Source of the DNA: DAOTVS01 sp034436375
GTDB lineage: Bacteria > Chloroflexota > Anaerolineae > SpSt-313
Assembly (NCBI GenBank): GCA_034436375.1
Contig: DAOTVS010000016.1
Location: 1-18,848, forward strand
Length of the DNA stretch: 18,848 nucleotides
Direction: 5' to 3'
Shown here: positions 1 through 7,316 of the stretch, one piece after another
Layout of the letters: every line of letters begins with the position of its first letter
Position numbering within the stretch: position 1 is the first letter of the stretch
Made by a program: the position numbers and the translations under genes
Notes under the pieces: generated by a model
Told to the model about the DNA's origin: nothing
The model's input: only the letters and a program-made list of their open reading frames with translations
The model's database searches: none

Positions 1-11
1 CCTTACCCATG

Positions 12-72
12 CAGCAAGCCCTCGCTTCCTTTCTGGTGTTGGTACATTCAGAACACGGAGCGAGGCTTGCTG
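12..72 (+). terminator. Possible terminator-like hairpin
   Basis: CAGCAAGCC plus TCGCT on the left (12-26, one bulged C) pairs with AGCGAGGCTTGCTG on the right (59-72). The 32-base loop is long for an intrinsic terminator, but the right arm is followed by the pyrimidine-rich TTTCTCTATCTTC, so it could end a plus-strand transcript entering from outside the window. Confidence 0.35.
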
Positions 73-111
73 TTTCTCTATCTTCAATTGTTAAATCCGG
101 GATATATCATG

Positions 112-128
112 ACCCGCCCAATCCCCCC
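112..128 (+). repeat. 17-bp direct repeat, copy 1
   Basis: ACCCGCCCAATCCCCCC occurs here and again, in the same orientation, at 18550-18566. Both copies lie close to the 40-bp repeat, but the 40-bp repeat is inverted between the two ends while this one is not, so the two modules have been rearranged relative to each other. Confidence 0.75.
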
Positions 129-167
129 GAATGGCTCCACTCCGGTCGCGTGCGAAGCGCGATGCCT

Positions 168-207
168 GGATGGGATCCGCGCCCCGATGGGTAAGTACGG
201 CTGTAGT
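168..207 (+). repeat. 40-bp repeat, copy 1 (inverted relative to copy 2)
   Basis: These 40 bases, starting GGATGGGATCCGCG and ending ACGGCTGTAGT, are the exact reverse complement of 18505-18544. Similarity continues weakly for about five bases past the TGTAGT end. Both copies are in non-coding sequence, so this is probably a dispersed intergenic repeat. Confidence 0.85.
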
Positions 208-348
208 GGTAGGCCGAAGCCAACCCTGGGCTATCCGTCTGCCAACCCCAGTTCCTGCACCACAGCGGGCAGGGGGACGGCCCGTCCCCACATCCCAGCC
301 AGGCTCAGCATAGGCGCCGGCGAGCCCGGCCTGGCAGCCGGGCACGTG

Positions 349-375
349 GCCCTCAGCGGCGGCGCCGCTGAGGGC
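349..375. repeat. 12-bp hairpin with 3-base loop
   Basis: GCCCTCAGCGGC and GCCGCTGAGGGC are perfect inverted arms around GGC. It lies about 110 bases beyond the stop codon of the minus-strand glycosyltransferase gene. No T-run follows on either strand, so it is not a classical intrinsic terminator, though it could protect or end the operon transcript. Confidence 0.6.
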
Positions 376-482
376 TGTTCGAGCAACATGGGCAGCTGAT
401 CAATCGGTGCGGGTAAGGCCATGGCGTTGCTTGCACAGGCGCTTGAAGGTGACCATGCACTTGCCCTCACCCACTATGCATT

Positions 483-2045
483 CTATTTCCCTTCGTACAA
501 CAGCACTTGCAGCCCCGTAAAGCTCTGGCGGCTGCGCAGTCGCATATCCTGCCCCAGCTCACGGGGGATGATACTCTGCGGGTCGGTGTACCAATTGTGG
601 CTGTAGACGAGCCACACGCGGCTCTTGCCGGCGATGAGCTGCTGCAGCGCGGGCACATCGCTCTCGGCCATCTTGGGCTCGAGGATGCCACGATCGAAGA
701 GGTCTACCGGCACGCCGTGCTCCTCGACCGGACGGTCGTAGCGGTGATAGTAATAGTCAAAGGGGATCTCTACCCAGGTCGCGTTGAAGAGGATCAGGTC
801 GCCCGGCTGGGCGGTCTGCGCCACATAGGCCGCGGCCTGGTTCCAGCCCTCTTTCTCGACATGGAAATAGAGCGTGTTCAGCGAGGCCGCGTTGATGGCG
901 ACGAGGCCGACCAGCAACGCGCCCTTCCAAACCCGGCGCAGCTCACTCAGGCCAGCGGCCAGCAGCAGATAGTAGGGCACGGAAACCCAGATCAGCGTGC
1001 GCGTGGCAAAGATCGGCCGGCGCAGGCTCACCAGGAGCTGGCCGGCAAACGGTACCACGATGAGCATGAGCAGGAGCGCCTGCCCGCTGCACTCACGGCG
1101 AAAAGCACGCAGGCCGGCGAGGGCCAGGGCGCCCAGGGCCAAGAGCAGCAGGCCGCTCAGGGGCGCCTGCAGGGGAGCAAAGGCGCTGTCGAAGCTCATC
1201 CAGGTATCGGTAAAGGTGCTCCAGGTGGGGGCGGCGATCCAGAACTCGTTGTAGACGCGAACGCTCTGGGTATAGAAGGCCGGCAGCCAGGGCAGCCACA
1301 GGAGCAGCACTGCCCCCTGCGCGATGAGCCAGTTGCGCGCAAAGGTGCGGGTGGCAAAGCGTGTCCCTTCGCCGCAACGGGTTGGGAACAGCCGACGCAC
1401 GGCCAACACGCCCAGCATCCAGAGGTTTACTGCGATGGGGAAGAAAATGGCCGTGTTGTGTGTCAGAAGGGTGGCGGCCATAAAGAGGATATAGCCCAGC
1501 CAGGAGAGGTCCGTGGCGCGGGCAGCCAGAGGGCCACCCGCCCGCAGCTGCCGGCCCAGGGGCATGGCCGCCGCTCGCGGGTCCTGCAGCAGGCGCAGCA
1601 GGCAGTAGACGGCCAGAGACGCCGTGAGCCCCAGCAGGGCGTACATGCGCGTCTCCTGGCTGTATTGCACGTGAAAGGGCGAGACGGCCAGGATGAGCGC
1701 CGCCGTGAGGCCGAGGCTCCGCCCACCCAGCCGCTTGCCCAACAGGTAGATGACCGGGATGGTGAGGGTGCTGCACAGGGCCGAAAGGAGGCGCACCGTG
1801 GCCTCGCCATCGCCCAGGCCCATCCACAGGTGCAGGAGGAGGTAATAGAGCGGCGGGTGCTGGTCGACCTTGACGATCCAGCCCAGGGCGGCGCCCACCG
1901 GCTGCGTCCCCAGCCAGATGCTGAATGCCTCATCGAGCCAGAGGGGCTTGGCGCCCCCACGGTAGACGCGCAGCGCCAGGCCCAGGAGCGTCAGAGCGAG
2001 CAGGAGGAGCCTGTAGCGGTTCTTGCGGATGGACTCCCACACCAT
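483..2045 (-). CDS. GT39/ArnT-like membrane glycosyltransferase
   Basis: Predicted multi-pass GT-C-fold transferase that would move a sugar from a polyprenyl-phosphate donor to an acceptor on the outer face of the membrane. From the ATG at 2045 it is 520 residues. A first membrane helix (about 12-25) is followed by the family's acidic pair in WLDEAFS (Asp38-Glu39), then DQHPPLYY (about 61-68) and YSQETRMYAL, all typical of the PMT_2 (dolichyl-phosphate-mannose mannosyltransferase-like) family. Many hydrophobic segments follow, and the C-terminal about 130 residues are soluble. The start is uncertain: ATG 2045 has a GGGGG about 11 bases upstream; ATG 2063 has none; a TTG at 2117 would overlap the phoU stop but lacks a ribosome-binding site. 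It is the last gene of the phosphate operon, which does not reveal its substrate. Confidence 0.85.
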   Translation of the reverse strand: MVWESIRKNRYRLLLLALTLLGLALRVYRGGAKPLWLDEAFSIWLGTQPVGAALGWIVKVDQHPPLYYLLLHLWMGLGDGEATVRLLSALCSTLTIPVIYLLGKRLGGRSLGLTAALILAVSPFHVQYSQETRMYALLGLTASLAVYCLLRLLQDPRAAAMPLGRQLRAGGPLAARATDLSWLGYILFMAATLLTHNTAIFFPIAVNLWMLGVLAVRRLFPTRCGEGTRFATRTFARNWLIAQGAVLLLWLPWLPAFYTQSVRVYNEFWIAAPTWSTFTDTWMSFDSAFAPLQAPLSGLLLLALGALALAGLRAFRRECSGQALLLMLIVVPFAGQLLVSLRRPIFATRTLIWVSVPYYLLLAAGLSELRRVWKGALLVGLVAINAASLNTLYFHVEKEGWNQAAAYVAQTAQPGDLILFNATWVEIPFDYYYHRYDRPVEEHGVPVDLFDRGILEPKMAESDVPALQQLIAGKSRVWLVYSHNWYTDPQSIIPRELGQDMRLRSRQSFTGLQVLLYEGK

Positions 2046-2113
2046 GGACAAAACAGCCCCCATTCCGGATGCAGAACAAGACGGTGCGATAATACACCGG
2101 AATGAGGGTTTGC

Positions 2114-2788
2114 TCAAACCGCAAAACTGTCGTCGGCGTCCATTTCGTTCATCTCGCCGGTCACGGTAAAGATCGTGCGCTCGCAGATATTGGTCACCCG
2201 GTCAGCGGCCCGCTCCAGGTTGTGCGCCACCCACAAGAGGTGCGTGGCGCGATCGGTGGTGAGGGGGTCAGCCACGATATGGACCAGCAGATCCCTGTAG
2301 ACCCGGTCGTACAGGGCATCGACCGCGTCATCCTCGGCAGGGATAGCGCGAGCCGCCGCTACATCGCGCTCGATAAAGGCCTGGAGGGCGCGCTGCAGCA
2401 TATCGGTGGCCCTGTCGGCCATGCGCGGGATATCGACCAGGGGCTTGAGGGGCGGCTGGTTACCCATCATCAGGTTGATGCGCGAGATGCCCTTGCCGTA
2501 ATCGGCGATGCGCTCCAATTCGGTGGCGATCTCCAGGATCGCAGCCAGAATGCGCAGATCGCCGGCCATGGGCTGCTGGGTGGCGATAGCCGCCAGGCAG
2601 TCCGCCTCCAGAGCGAAACGCTTCTCGTTGATGGCGCGGTCGCCGGCGATCAGCTGCCGCGCTGCCGCCAGGTCGCGTCTGTGCAGCGCTTCCACGGAAT
2701 CCTTGACGGCCTTGGCTGCCATGCTGCCCAGGATGAGCAACTCGTCCTGCAGACGCTGCAGCTCACGTTCCATCACATCGCGTGGCAT
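2114..2788 (-). CDS. phoU: Phosphate transport/signalling regulator PhoU
   Basis: Negative regulator that couples the PstSCAB transporter to the sensor kinase of the Pho two-component system. The 224 residues form the expected all-helical duplicated fold: each half carries the metal-binding E-R-x-x-D type motif (ELERIADYGKGI in the first, NLERAADRVTNICE in the second). Length is usual for the family (about 215-240). The ATG at 2788 starts two bases after the arsC stop and is preceded by AAGGAGA. It lies downstream of pstB as in many bacteria, but with arsC inserted between. No phoR/phoB-type genes are in the window. Confidence 0.95.
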   Translation of the reverse strand: MPRDVMERELQRLQDELLILGSMAAKAVKDSVEALHRRDLAAARQLIAGDRAINEKRFALEADCLAAIATQQPMAGDLRILAAILEIATELERIADYGKGISRINLMMGNQPPLKPLVDIPRMADRATDMLQRALQAFIERDVAAARAIPAEDDAVDALYDRVYRDLLVHIVADPLTTDRATHLLWVAHNLERAADRVTNICERTIFTVTGEMNEMDADDSFAV

Positions 2789-2790
2789 GG

Positions 2791-3228
2791 CTAGTCTCCT
2801 TGTTGATGATCAGGCCAGTTGGCCAAAAACTGGAGCACCTGCGCGCGCATCGCATCGCGCACCTGCCGAAAGGCCTGCAGCCGCTCCTCCGGCGTGCCCG
2901 TAGCCTGCGCCGGATCTGGAAAGCCCACGTGCCGGGTGGGCCCGTGGCCCGGCCAGAAGGGGCAATTCTCGGCGGCCCCGGCGCATAGCGTCAGCACCAC
3001 AGCGAAGGTCTGCCCCTCGTATTCCGCGAGGGGCTTGGAGCGCTGGGCGGCGATATCGATGCCGATCTCAGCCATGACCTGCACCGCCAGCGGATGCACG
3101 GCTCCTGTGGGCTGCGTACCGGCAGAAAAGGCCTGCCAGCGCCCGGCGAGAAAGTGGTTCACCAGACCTTCGGCCATCTGACTGCGCGCCGAATTGCCGG
3201 TGCAGAGGAATAGAACCTGTCTGGCCAT
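2791..3228 (-). CDS. arsC: Thioredoxin-coupled arsenate reductase ArsC (LMW-PTP fold)
   Basis: Reduces arsenate to arsenite in the cytoplasm by a three-cysteine relay regenerated by thioredoxin. The 145 residues contain the phosphatase-like P-loop CTGNSAR (Cys9 to Arg15), the redox cysteines Cys82 and Cys89 in LCAGAAENC, and the catalytic acid Asp105 in GFPDP, spaced almost exactly as in the Staphylococcus pI258 enzyme (Cys10, Cys82, Cys89). A longer open frame runs upstream, but ATG 3228 has a strong GGGAGG and shares one base with the pstB stop (TGATG), so this start is firm. Its place between pstB and phoU implies co-expression with phosphate uptake, the route by which arsenate enters. The family includes phosphotyrosine phosphatases, but Cys82/Cys89 argue for arsenate reductase. 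Confidence 0.92.
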   Translation of the reverse strand: MARQVLFLCTGNSARSQMAEGLVNHFLAGRWQAFSAGTQPTGAVHPLAVQVMAEIGIDIAAQRSKPLAEYEGQTFAVVLTLCAGAAENCPFWPGHGPTRHVGFPDPAQATGTPEERLQAFRQVRDAMRAQVLQFLANWPDHQQGD

Positions 3229-4064
3229 CAACCGAACCTCCCTGTGATATAGTCTTCGGTGCTCTTGTGGCGTGGCCTGGTGAACACCTGCCGGGTGGGG
3301 CCATATTCGATCAACGCACCCGCCCGGTCCTCCCCCATCATCAGGAAGGCGGTGTTGTCGGATACGCGGGCCGCCTGCTGCATATTGTGCGTCACGATGA
3401 CGATCGTATAGTCTCTTTTCAGCGCCTGCATCAGCTCCTCGATGCGCAGGGTCGCGATGGGGTCCAACGCCGAGCAGGGCTCGTCCATCAGGATGACCTC
3501 GGGCTCGACGGCCAGGGCGCGGGCGATACACAGCCGCTGCTGCTGCCCGCCCGAGAGGGCCGTGCCGGGCTCACGCAGTTTGTCTTTCACTTCGTCCCAC
3601 AGTGCGGCCTGCATCAGCGCACGCGCGACGCGCTCATCCAGGTCCGGAATCTGGCCCCAGTGGCTCAAGCGTAGCCCGGCGACCACATTCTCGGCGATTG
3701 ACATGGTCGGGAAAGGGTTGGGCTTTTGGAAGACCATTCCTACCCGCCGCCGCAACCGGACGGGGTCCTGCCCGGGCGCATAGATGTCCTCGCCATCCAA
3801 CAGCACCTGCCCGGTGCACCAGGCCCCCCTTACTTCCTCGTGCATCCGGTTCAGGCAACGCAGCAGGGTCGACTTGCCGGAGCCGGAGGGCCCAATGATG
3901 GCCGTAATCTTGTTGGGCTCGATGGGAAGGCTGACGTCGCGGACGGCCACAAAGCTTCCAAACCCCGCCCTCAGGTTGGCAATGGCCATGGCTTTGCCCG
4001 CCGCGGCCAGCATAGCGGGCGCCGCCCCGGCCACAGGCGGCTTCAGCTGTGCATTCTTGCTCAT
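3228..4064 (-). CDS. pstB: Phosphate ABC transporter ATP-binding protein PstB
   Basis: ATPase of the high-affinity phosphate importer PstSCAB, on the cytoplasmic face. The 278 residues show Walker A GPSGSGKST (58-66), the Q-loop glutamine in MVFQKPNPFP (Gln113), the ABC signature LSGGQQQR (170-177), Walker B VILMDE (190-195) and the switch histidine in IVTHNMQQ. FQKPNPFPTMSI and the D-loop region are characteristic of PstB rather than other ABC ATPases. It has about 25 extra N-terminal residues compared with typical PstB, but ATG 4064 is supported by GGAAGAGG upstream. It lies 20 bases after pstA and overlaps arsC by one base. Confidence 0.96.
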   Translation of the reverse strand: MSKNAQLKPPVAGAAPAMLAAAGKAMAIANLRAGFGSFVAVRDVSLPIEPNKITAIIGPSGSGKSTLLRCLNRMHEEVRGAWCTGQVLLDGEDIYAPGQDPVRLRRRVGMVFQKPNPFPTMSIAENVVAGLRLSHWGQIPDLDERVARALMQAALWDEVKDKLREPGTALSGGQQQRLCIARALAVEPEVILMDEPCSALDPIATLRIEELMQALKRDYTIVIVTHNMQQAARVSDNTAFLMMGEDRAGALIEYGPTRQVFTRPRHKSTEDYITGRFG

Positions 4065-4084
4065 GCTCTATGCCTCTTCCATTC

Positions 4085-4930
4085 TCATCTCGACGGGCGC
4101 TGTCGCCGGCCGAGATATCTCACCACTGCACTGGTCACCAGAACAAACGCTGCCAACACCAAGGCCGCTCCCCAGGCCTGGCTGCGCCAGTCATCGTAGG
4201 GAGAGATGGCATAAACAAAGAGGGTCTGCGGCAGGGTGGCGATCGGTTGGTTGATCGCCGTGCTCAAGTAGGGGTTGCCAAAGGCGGTGAACAGAAGCGG
4301 CGCCGTTTCGCCGGCGACCCGGGCGATGGCCAGCACGATGCCGGTTGCCACGCCGCTGGCGGCCGCCGGCAGGACGACGCTGATAATGACCCGCCAGCGA
4401 GGCAAGCCCAGCGCCAGGGCCCCTTCGCGCAGAATGTCGGGTACCATGCGCATCATCTCCTCCGTGGTGCGCGTGATGGCCGGCAGCATCATCACAGCCA
4501 GGGCAAAGCTCCCCGAGAATGCCGAAAAGTGCTGCTGCTGGGCGACAATCAGCGCATAGGCAAAGACGCCCATGACAATCGAGGGCACGCCCGACAGCAC
4601 GTCGGCCATGTAGCGCACCACATCACCGAAACGGTTGCGCCCGAACTCACTCAGGAAAATCCCTGCCCCCAGCCCCACGGGGAGGGCCATCACGCTGGCC
4701 AGGCCGACGACGATCAGGCTGCCGACGATGGCATTGGCGATTCCGCCCCCGGGCATGCCTGCGGGCATGGGCAGGTGCAGCAAAAAGCCAGCGCTCAGGG
4801 CCGAAAAGCCATTGACGGCGACATAGCCCAGCACAGCTAACAGGGCCAGCGCGGCCAGGCCGGCGCTCAGCGCCGTGACGGTGAGCATCAACAGATTTAC
4901 GCCCTTGCGCCAGAAGTAGGGTTTGTTCAT
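4085..4930 (-). CDS. pstA: Phosphate ABC transporter permease PstA
   Basis: One of the two membrane subunits of the phosphate importer. The 281 residues have about six hydrophobic segments and the permease coupling motif around EGALALGLPRWRVIISVVLPAA, in which EAA-type residues contact PstB. The GETAPLLFTAFG stretch is typical of PstA. ATG 4930 shares its A with the pstC stop (TGATG) and is preceded by GAGGAGG, so the two permeases are translationally coupled, as expected for subunits made in equal amounts. Confidence 0.95.
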   Translation of the reverse strand: MNKPYFWRKGVNLLMLTVTALSAGLAALALLAVLGYVAVNGFSALSAGFLLHLPMPAGMPGGGIANAIVGSLIVVGLASVMALPVGLGAGIFLSEFGRNRFGDVVRYMADVLSGVPSIVMGVFAYALIVAQQQHFSAFSGSFALAVMMLPAITRTTEEMMRMVPDILREGALALGLPRWRVIISVVLPAAASGVATGIVLAIARVAGETAPLLFTAFGNPYLSTAINQPIATLPQTLFVYAISPYDDWRSQAWGAALVLAAFVLVTSAVVRYLGRRQRPSR

Positions 4931-5892
4931 CAGCTCCTCCTCGCCAGGCCGCGGTTCATCTGCCAGACCAGCAGCCTGGCCACCCCATTCAAGATCAGGG
5001 TGATGGCGAAGAGGATGATCGCCAGCTCGACGAGCGCCCCGACGTAAAGGCTTGAGGTCGCCTCGGTGAACTCATTCGCTATCTGGCTGGCCAGGGTATA
5101 GGCCGGGCTGAACAAGGAGGCCGATATCTCTGGCCGGTTGCCGATCAGCATCGTCACGGCCATCGTCTCGCCCACGGCCCGGCCGAGGGCCAGCATCAAC
5201 CCGCCAATGATCCCCGAGCGAGCATAGGGCACCACGGCCCGCCAAATCGCCTCCCAACGGGTGGCGCCCAGGGCGAGGATGGCCTCGCGCTGATCGTTGG
5301 GCACGGCCCGCAGCATGTCTCTGGTCACGGCCGTCATATACGGCAGGATCATGATCGCCAGGATTGCTACCGCCGCCATCATCCCCAGGCCATAGGCAGG
5401 GCCGTGGAAAAAGGGCAGAAAGCCCAGGTAACGATGCAGGCTCGTCTGCACGGGATCGCGCAGGATGGGCACCAGCACATAGAGTCCCCAGAGCCCATAG
5501 ACGACGCTGGGGATAGAGGCCAGGAGCTCGATCAGGAAGGAGAGCGGCGCATCCAGCCAGCGTGGGCATAGCTCGGCCAGAAAGATGGCCGCCAGCAGCC
5601 CCATGGGCCCGGCAATGGCCAGCGCCAGGAGTGAGGAGACCACGGTGCCGTAGATGGCGGGCAACGCGCCGAACTTGAGTGCCACCGGGTCCCACGTCTG
5701 GTCAAACAGGAAGCGCCAGCCATAGCGCGTGATGCCTGGCCAGGCGCGCACCAGCAGCTCAAACACCAGCAGGGCGATTAACAGCAATAGCGTGGCTGCC
5801 ATGAGTAACGTCCAGCCACGAAAGACGATATCACCCGGGTTCTGCCGGCGCCGCGTGATCCCGCGTTTCAGTCGATTGTCCAAAACGGCCAT
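4930..5892 (-). CDS. pstC: Phosphate ABC transporter permease PstC
   Basis: Second membrane subunit of the phosphate importer. From ATG 5892 it is 320 residues, normal for PstC, with about six membrane segments, the LASIPSVVYGLWGLYVLVP region and the coupling loop EAILALGATRWEAIW, followed by GRAVGETMAVTMLIGN. The open frame extends to a GTG at 5961, but that start would place the coding sequence through the 16-bp hairpin between pstS and pstC, whereas ATG 5892 has a GGGGG six bases away; I therefore prefer 5892. It overlaps pstA by one base and lies 84 bases after pstS. Confidence 0.94.
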   Translation of the reverse strand: MAVLDNRLKRGITRRRQNPGDIVFRGWTLLMAATLLLLIALLVFELLVRAWPGITRYGWRFLFDQTWDPVALKFGALPAIYGTVVSSLLALAIAGPMGLLAAIFLAELCPRWLDAPLSFLIELLASIPSVVYGLWGLYVLVPILRDPVQTSLHRYLGFLPFFHGPAYGLGMMAAVAILAIMILPYMTAVTRDMLRAVPNDQREAILALGATRWEAIWRAVVPYARSGIIGGLMLALGRAVGETMAVTMLIGNRPEISASLFSPAYTLASQIANEFTEATSSLYVGALVELAIILFAITLILNGVARLLVWQMNRGLARRS

Positions 5893-5917
5893 AGCTGCCC
5901 CCAGTTTACAAATGGCC

Positions 5918-5957
5918 AAACTGAGAGGCTGAGCAAGTCCTCTCAGCCTCTCAGTTT
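5918..5957 (-). promoter_or_regulatory. 16-bp perfect hairpin between pstS and pstC
   Basis: AAACTGAGAGGCTGAG (5918-5933) and CTCAGCCTCTCAGTTT (5942-5957) are perfect inverted arms around an 8-base loop. The hairpin begins 19 bases after the pstS stop in the direction of transcription. No T-run follows beyond the three in the stem, so it is probably a leaky terminator or 3'-end stabiliser. Such elements raise the amount of binding protein over the permease and ATPase subunits. Confidence 0.8.
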
Positions 5958-5976
5958 CCACGCGCCTGCGCGCTGC

Positions 5977-7092
5977 TTACTTGCTCAGCACGGGCTTGCC
6001 CTGGCAGGTCAGGGTCTGCAGGCGATCCAGCACGGCCTTTTTCGCCGCTGCGCCCAGGGGGGCATAGTAAAGGTCGGTAGCGTCCTGATCGCCCTGGTTC
6101 ATCGCCCAGCGCACAAACTCGGCGATCTTTTGCGCCTTGGCGCAGTCCTTCGAGTCCTGGTAGATCAGGAGGAAGGTATAACCTGCGATCGGGTACGAGT
6201 CGTCGCCGGGAGCGTTGACCAGCAACTGCCCCATATTGGCCGGCATGTCGGCGGCCAGGGCATTGGAAGCGGCAGTCGTGCTGGCCACGGTTGCCTCGAC
6301 GAACTTGCCGGCCTGGTTCTGGAGCACGGCGTACGGGATCTTGTTCTGCATGGCATAGGCCAGCTCAATGTAGCCAATACCGTCGGGCTGCTGCTTGATG
6401 ATGCCGGCCACGCCGGCGTTGCCCTTGCCGCCGAGGCCCACCGGCCAGCTGACCGAGGTGCTCGCGCCGACCTGGCTCTTCCAGTCTGCACTGATCTGGC
6501 TCAGGTAGCTGGTGAAGATGAAGGTCGTGCCGGAGCCGTCGGAACGGTGAGCGACGACGATGTCATGATCCGGCAGCCTGACGCTGGGGTTCAAGGCCGC
6601 GATCTGGGGATCGTTCCACTGGGTGATCTTGCCCAGGTAGATGCCGGCGATCACTGCCGGCGTCAACTTCAGGCCACTGGGGATATCTTGCCCGTTGGCA
6701 TCCTGGACGTTGTAGGCGATAACCACAGCGCCGGCCACAGTTGGAACCATCAACAGGCCCGGCGCCGCACTCTGCTGGTCAGCCGTCAGGATGGCATCCG
6801 ACCCGCCAAAATCAACCGTCTTGGCAGTGATCTGCTGGATGCCGGCGCCAGAGCCAATGGCCTGGTAGTTGAACTGCACGCTTGGATCGATGGCGGCATA
6901 GTCGTGGAACCAGCGGGAATAGAGTGGGTCAGGGAACGTGCCGCCGGCGCCCGTGATCTGTATAGTTCCTGAAGCCGCTGCAGGCTGACCCTGGCCGGCA
7001 GCAATCGCCGCCGGCGGAGCAGCCGGTTGGGCGGCACAAGAGGTAGCCACGATGGCCACCAGGATCAAAGCGACAAGCCACAAGCGACGCAT
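5977..7092 (-). CDS. pstS: Phosphate-binding lipoprotein PstS
   Basis: Extracytoplasmic phosphate-binding subunit that feeds the PstCAB importer. From ATG 7092 it has 371 residues: a positively charged start and hydrophobic segment end in an ATSC lipobox-like site, implying lipid anchoring, then an Ala/Pro/Gln-rich linker and the PBP-like domain. Phosphate-contact motifs are visible: GAGGTFPDPLY, IGSGAGI, VDFGGSDAIL and RSDGSGTTFIFT. The ATG at 7092 has AGGAGGAG upstream; a longer frame to 7140 is unlikely because it runs into the predicted -10 element. It is the first gene of the operon, directly behind a Pho-box-like array. Confidence 0.95.
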   Translation of the reverse strand: MRRLWLVALILVAIVATSCAAQPAAPPAAIAAGQGQPAAASGTIQITGAGGTFPDPLYSRWFHDYAAIDPSVQFNYQAIGSGAGIQQITAKTVDFGGSDAILTADQQSAAPGLLMVPTVAGAVVIAYNVQDANGQDIPSGLKLTPAVIAGIYLGKITQWNDPQIAALNPSVRLPDHDIVVAHRSDGSGTTFIFTSYLSQISADWKSQVGASTSVSWPVGLGGKGNAGVAGIIKQQPDGIGYIELAYAMQNKIPYAVLQNQAGKFVEATVASTTAASNALAADMPANMGQLLVNAPGDDSYPIAGYTFLLIYQDSKDCAKAQKIAEFVRWAMNQGDQDATDLYYAPLGAAAKKAVLDRLQTLTCQGKPVLSK

Positions 7093-7135
7093 TGCTTCTC
7101 TCCTCCTGAGGATTTCTCTTCTCTCACCTGTGGCT

Positions 7136-7189
7136 ATCATAGCATGCCCTCTTTAACGCCGATCAAAAGGCTTGTCAACGTTTTGTTAA
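7136..7189 (-). promoter_or_regulatory. Pho-box-like array and extended -10 of pstS
   Basis: Read on the minus strand, four hexamers TTAACA, TTGACA, TTTGAT and TTAAAG (7184-7189, 7173-7178, 7162-7167, 7151-7156) are each separated by exactly five bases, an 11-bp period. Nine bases later comes TGCTATGAT, an extended -10 (7136-7141 for TATGAT). The pattern resembles the TT(A/C/T)ACA repeats bound by Bacillus PhoP. The -10 lies 43 bases before the pstS ATG. There is no well-placed standard -35 for this -10, as usual for Pho-activated promoters. Confidence 0.7.
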
Positions 7190-7260
7190 TGTTGGGCCAG
7201 GTTTCCATTAACGAGAGAGGGGCCTGTTGCCTGACCGCCATCCAGCTGCGCCGCTTCCGT

Positions 7261-7276
7261 TGGCACGGCTCTTGCT
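7261..7276 (+). promoter_or_regulatory. Sigma-54-type -24/-12 promoter element
   Basis: TGGCACGGCTCTTGCT matches the RpoN consensus TGGCACG-N4-TTGCW at every specified base, with the GG and GC doublets in the required phase. The start of transcription would fall near 7287, 18 bases before the GGGAGG of the SHOCT-like gene at 7317. The match is what the sequence shows; use by RpoN is inference. Confidence 0.55.
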
Positions 7277-7316
7277 GCCTCTACACAATATCCCGCGCAT
7301 AACCGGGAGGTTTTCT

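Larger units (their letters stand above)
1..482. other. Non-coding region with hairpins and repeats
   Basis: I see no convincing gene here; the short open frames lack a ribosome-binding site and recognisable protein sequence. The stretch lies beyond the 3' end of the phosphate operon and contains several inverted repeats: 12-26 with 59-72 (14 pairs, one bulge, T-rich tail on the plus strand), 273-280 with 282-289, 324-330 with 337-343 (approximate), and 349-360 with 364-375. It also carries one copy of a 40-bp repeat that recurs inverted at the other end of the window. The concentration of hairpins suggests terminators and intergenic repeat elements rather than a lost gene. Confidence 0.6.

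Noticed and set aside
507..2105. 532-residue open frame on the plus strand
   Set aside because: Antisense to the glycosyltransferase; Gln/Gly/Arg-rich composition without domain motifs, a GC-rich shadow frame.
2791..3531. 246-residue version of the arsC frame
   Set aside because: The first 101 residues are a shadow of pstB; the internal ATG at 3228 has a strong ribosome-binding site and the P-loop at the usual position.
5893..5961. GTG 5961 as the pstC start
   Set aside because: Would translate through the 16-bp hairpin and has no ribosome-binding site; ATG 5892 gives the usual PstC length with a G-rich site.
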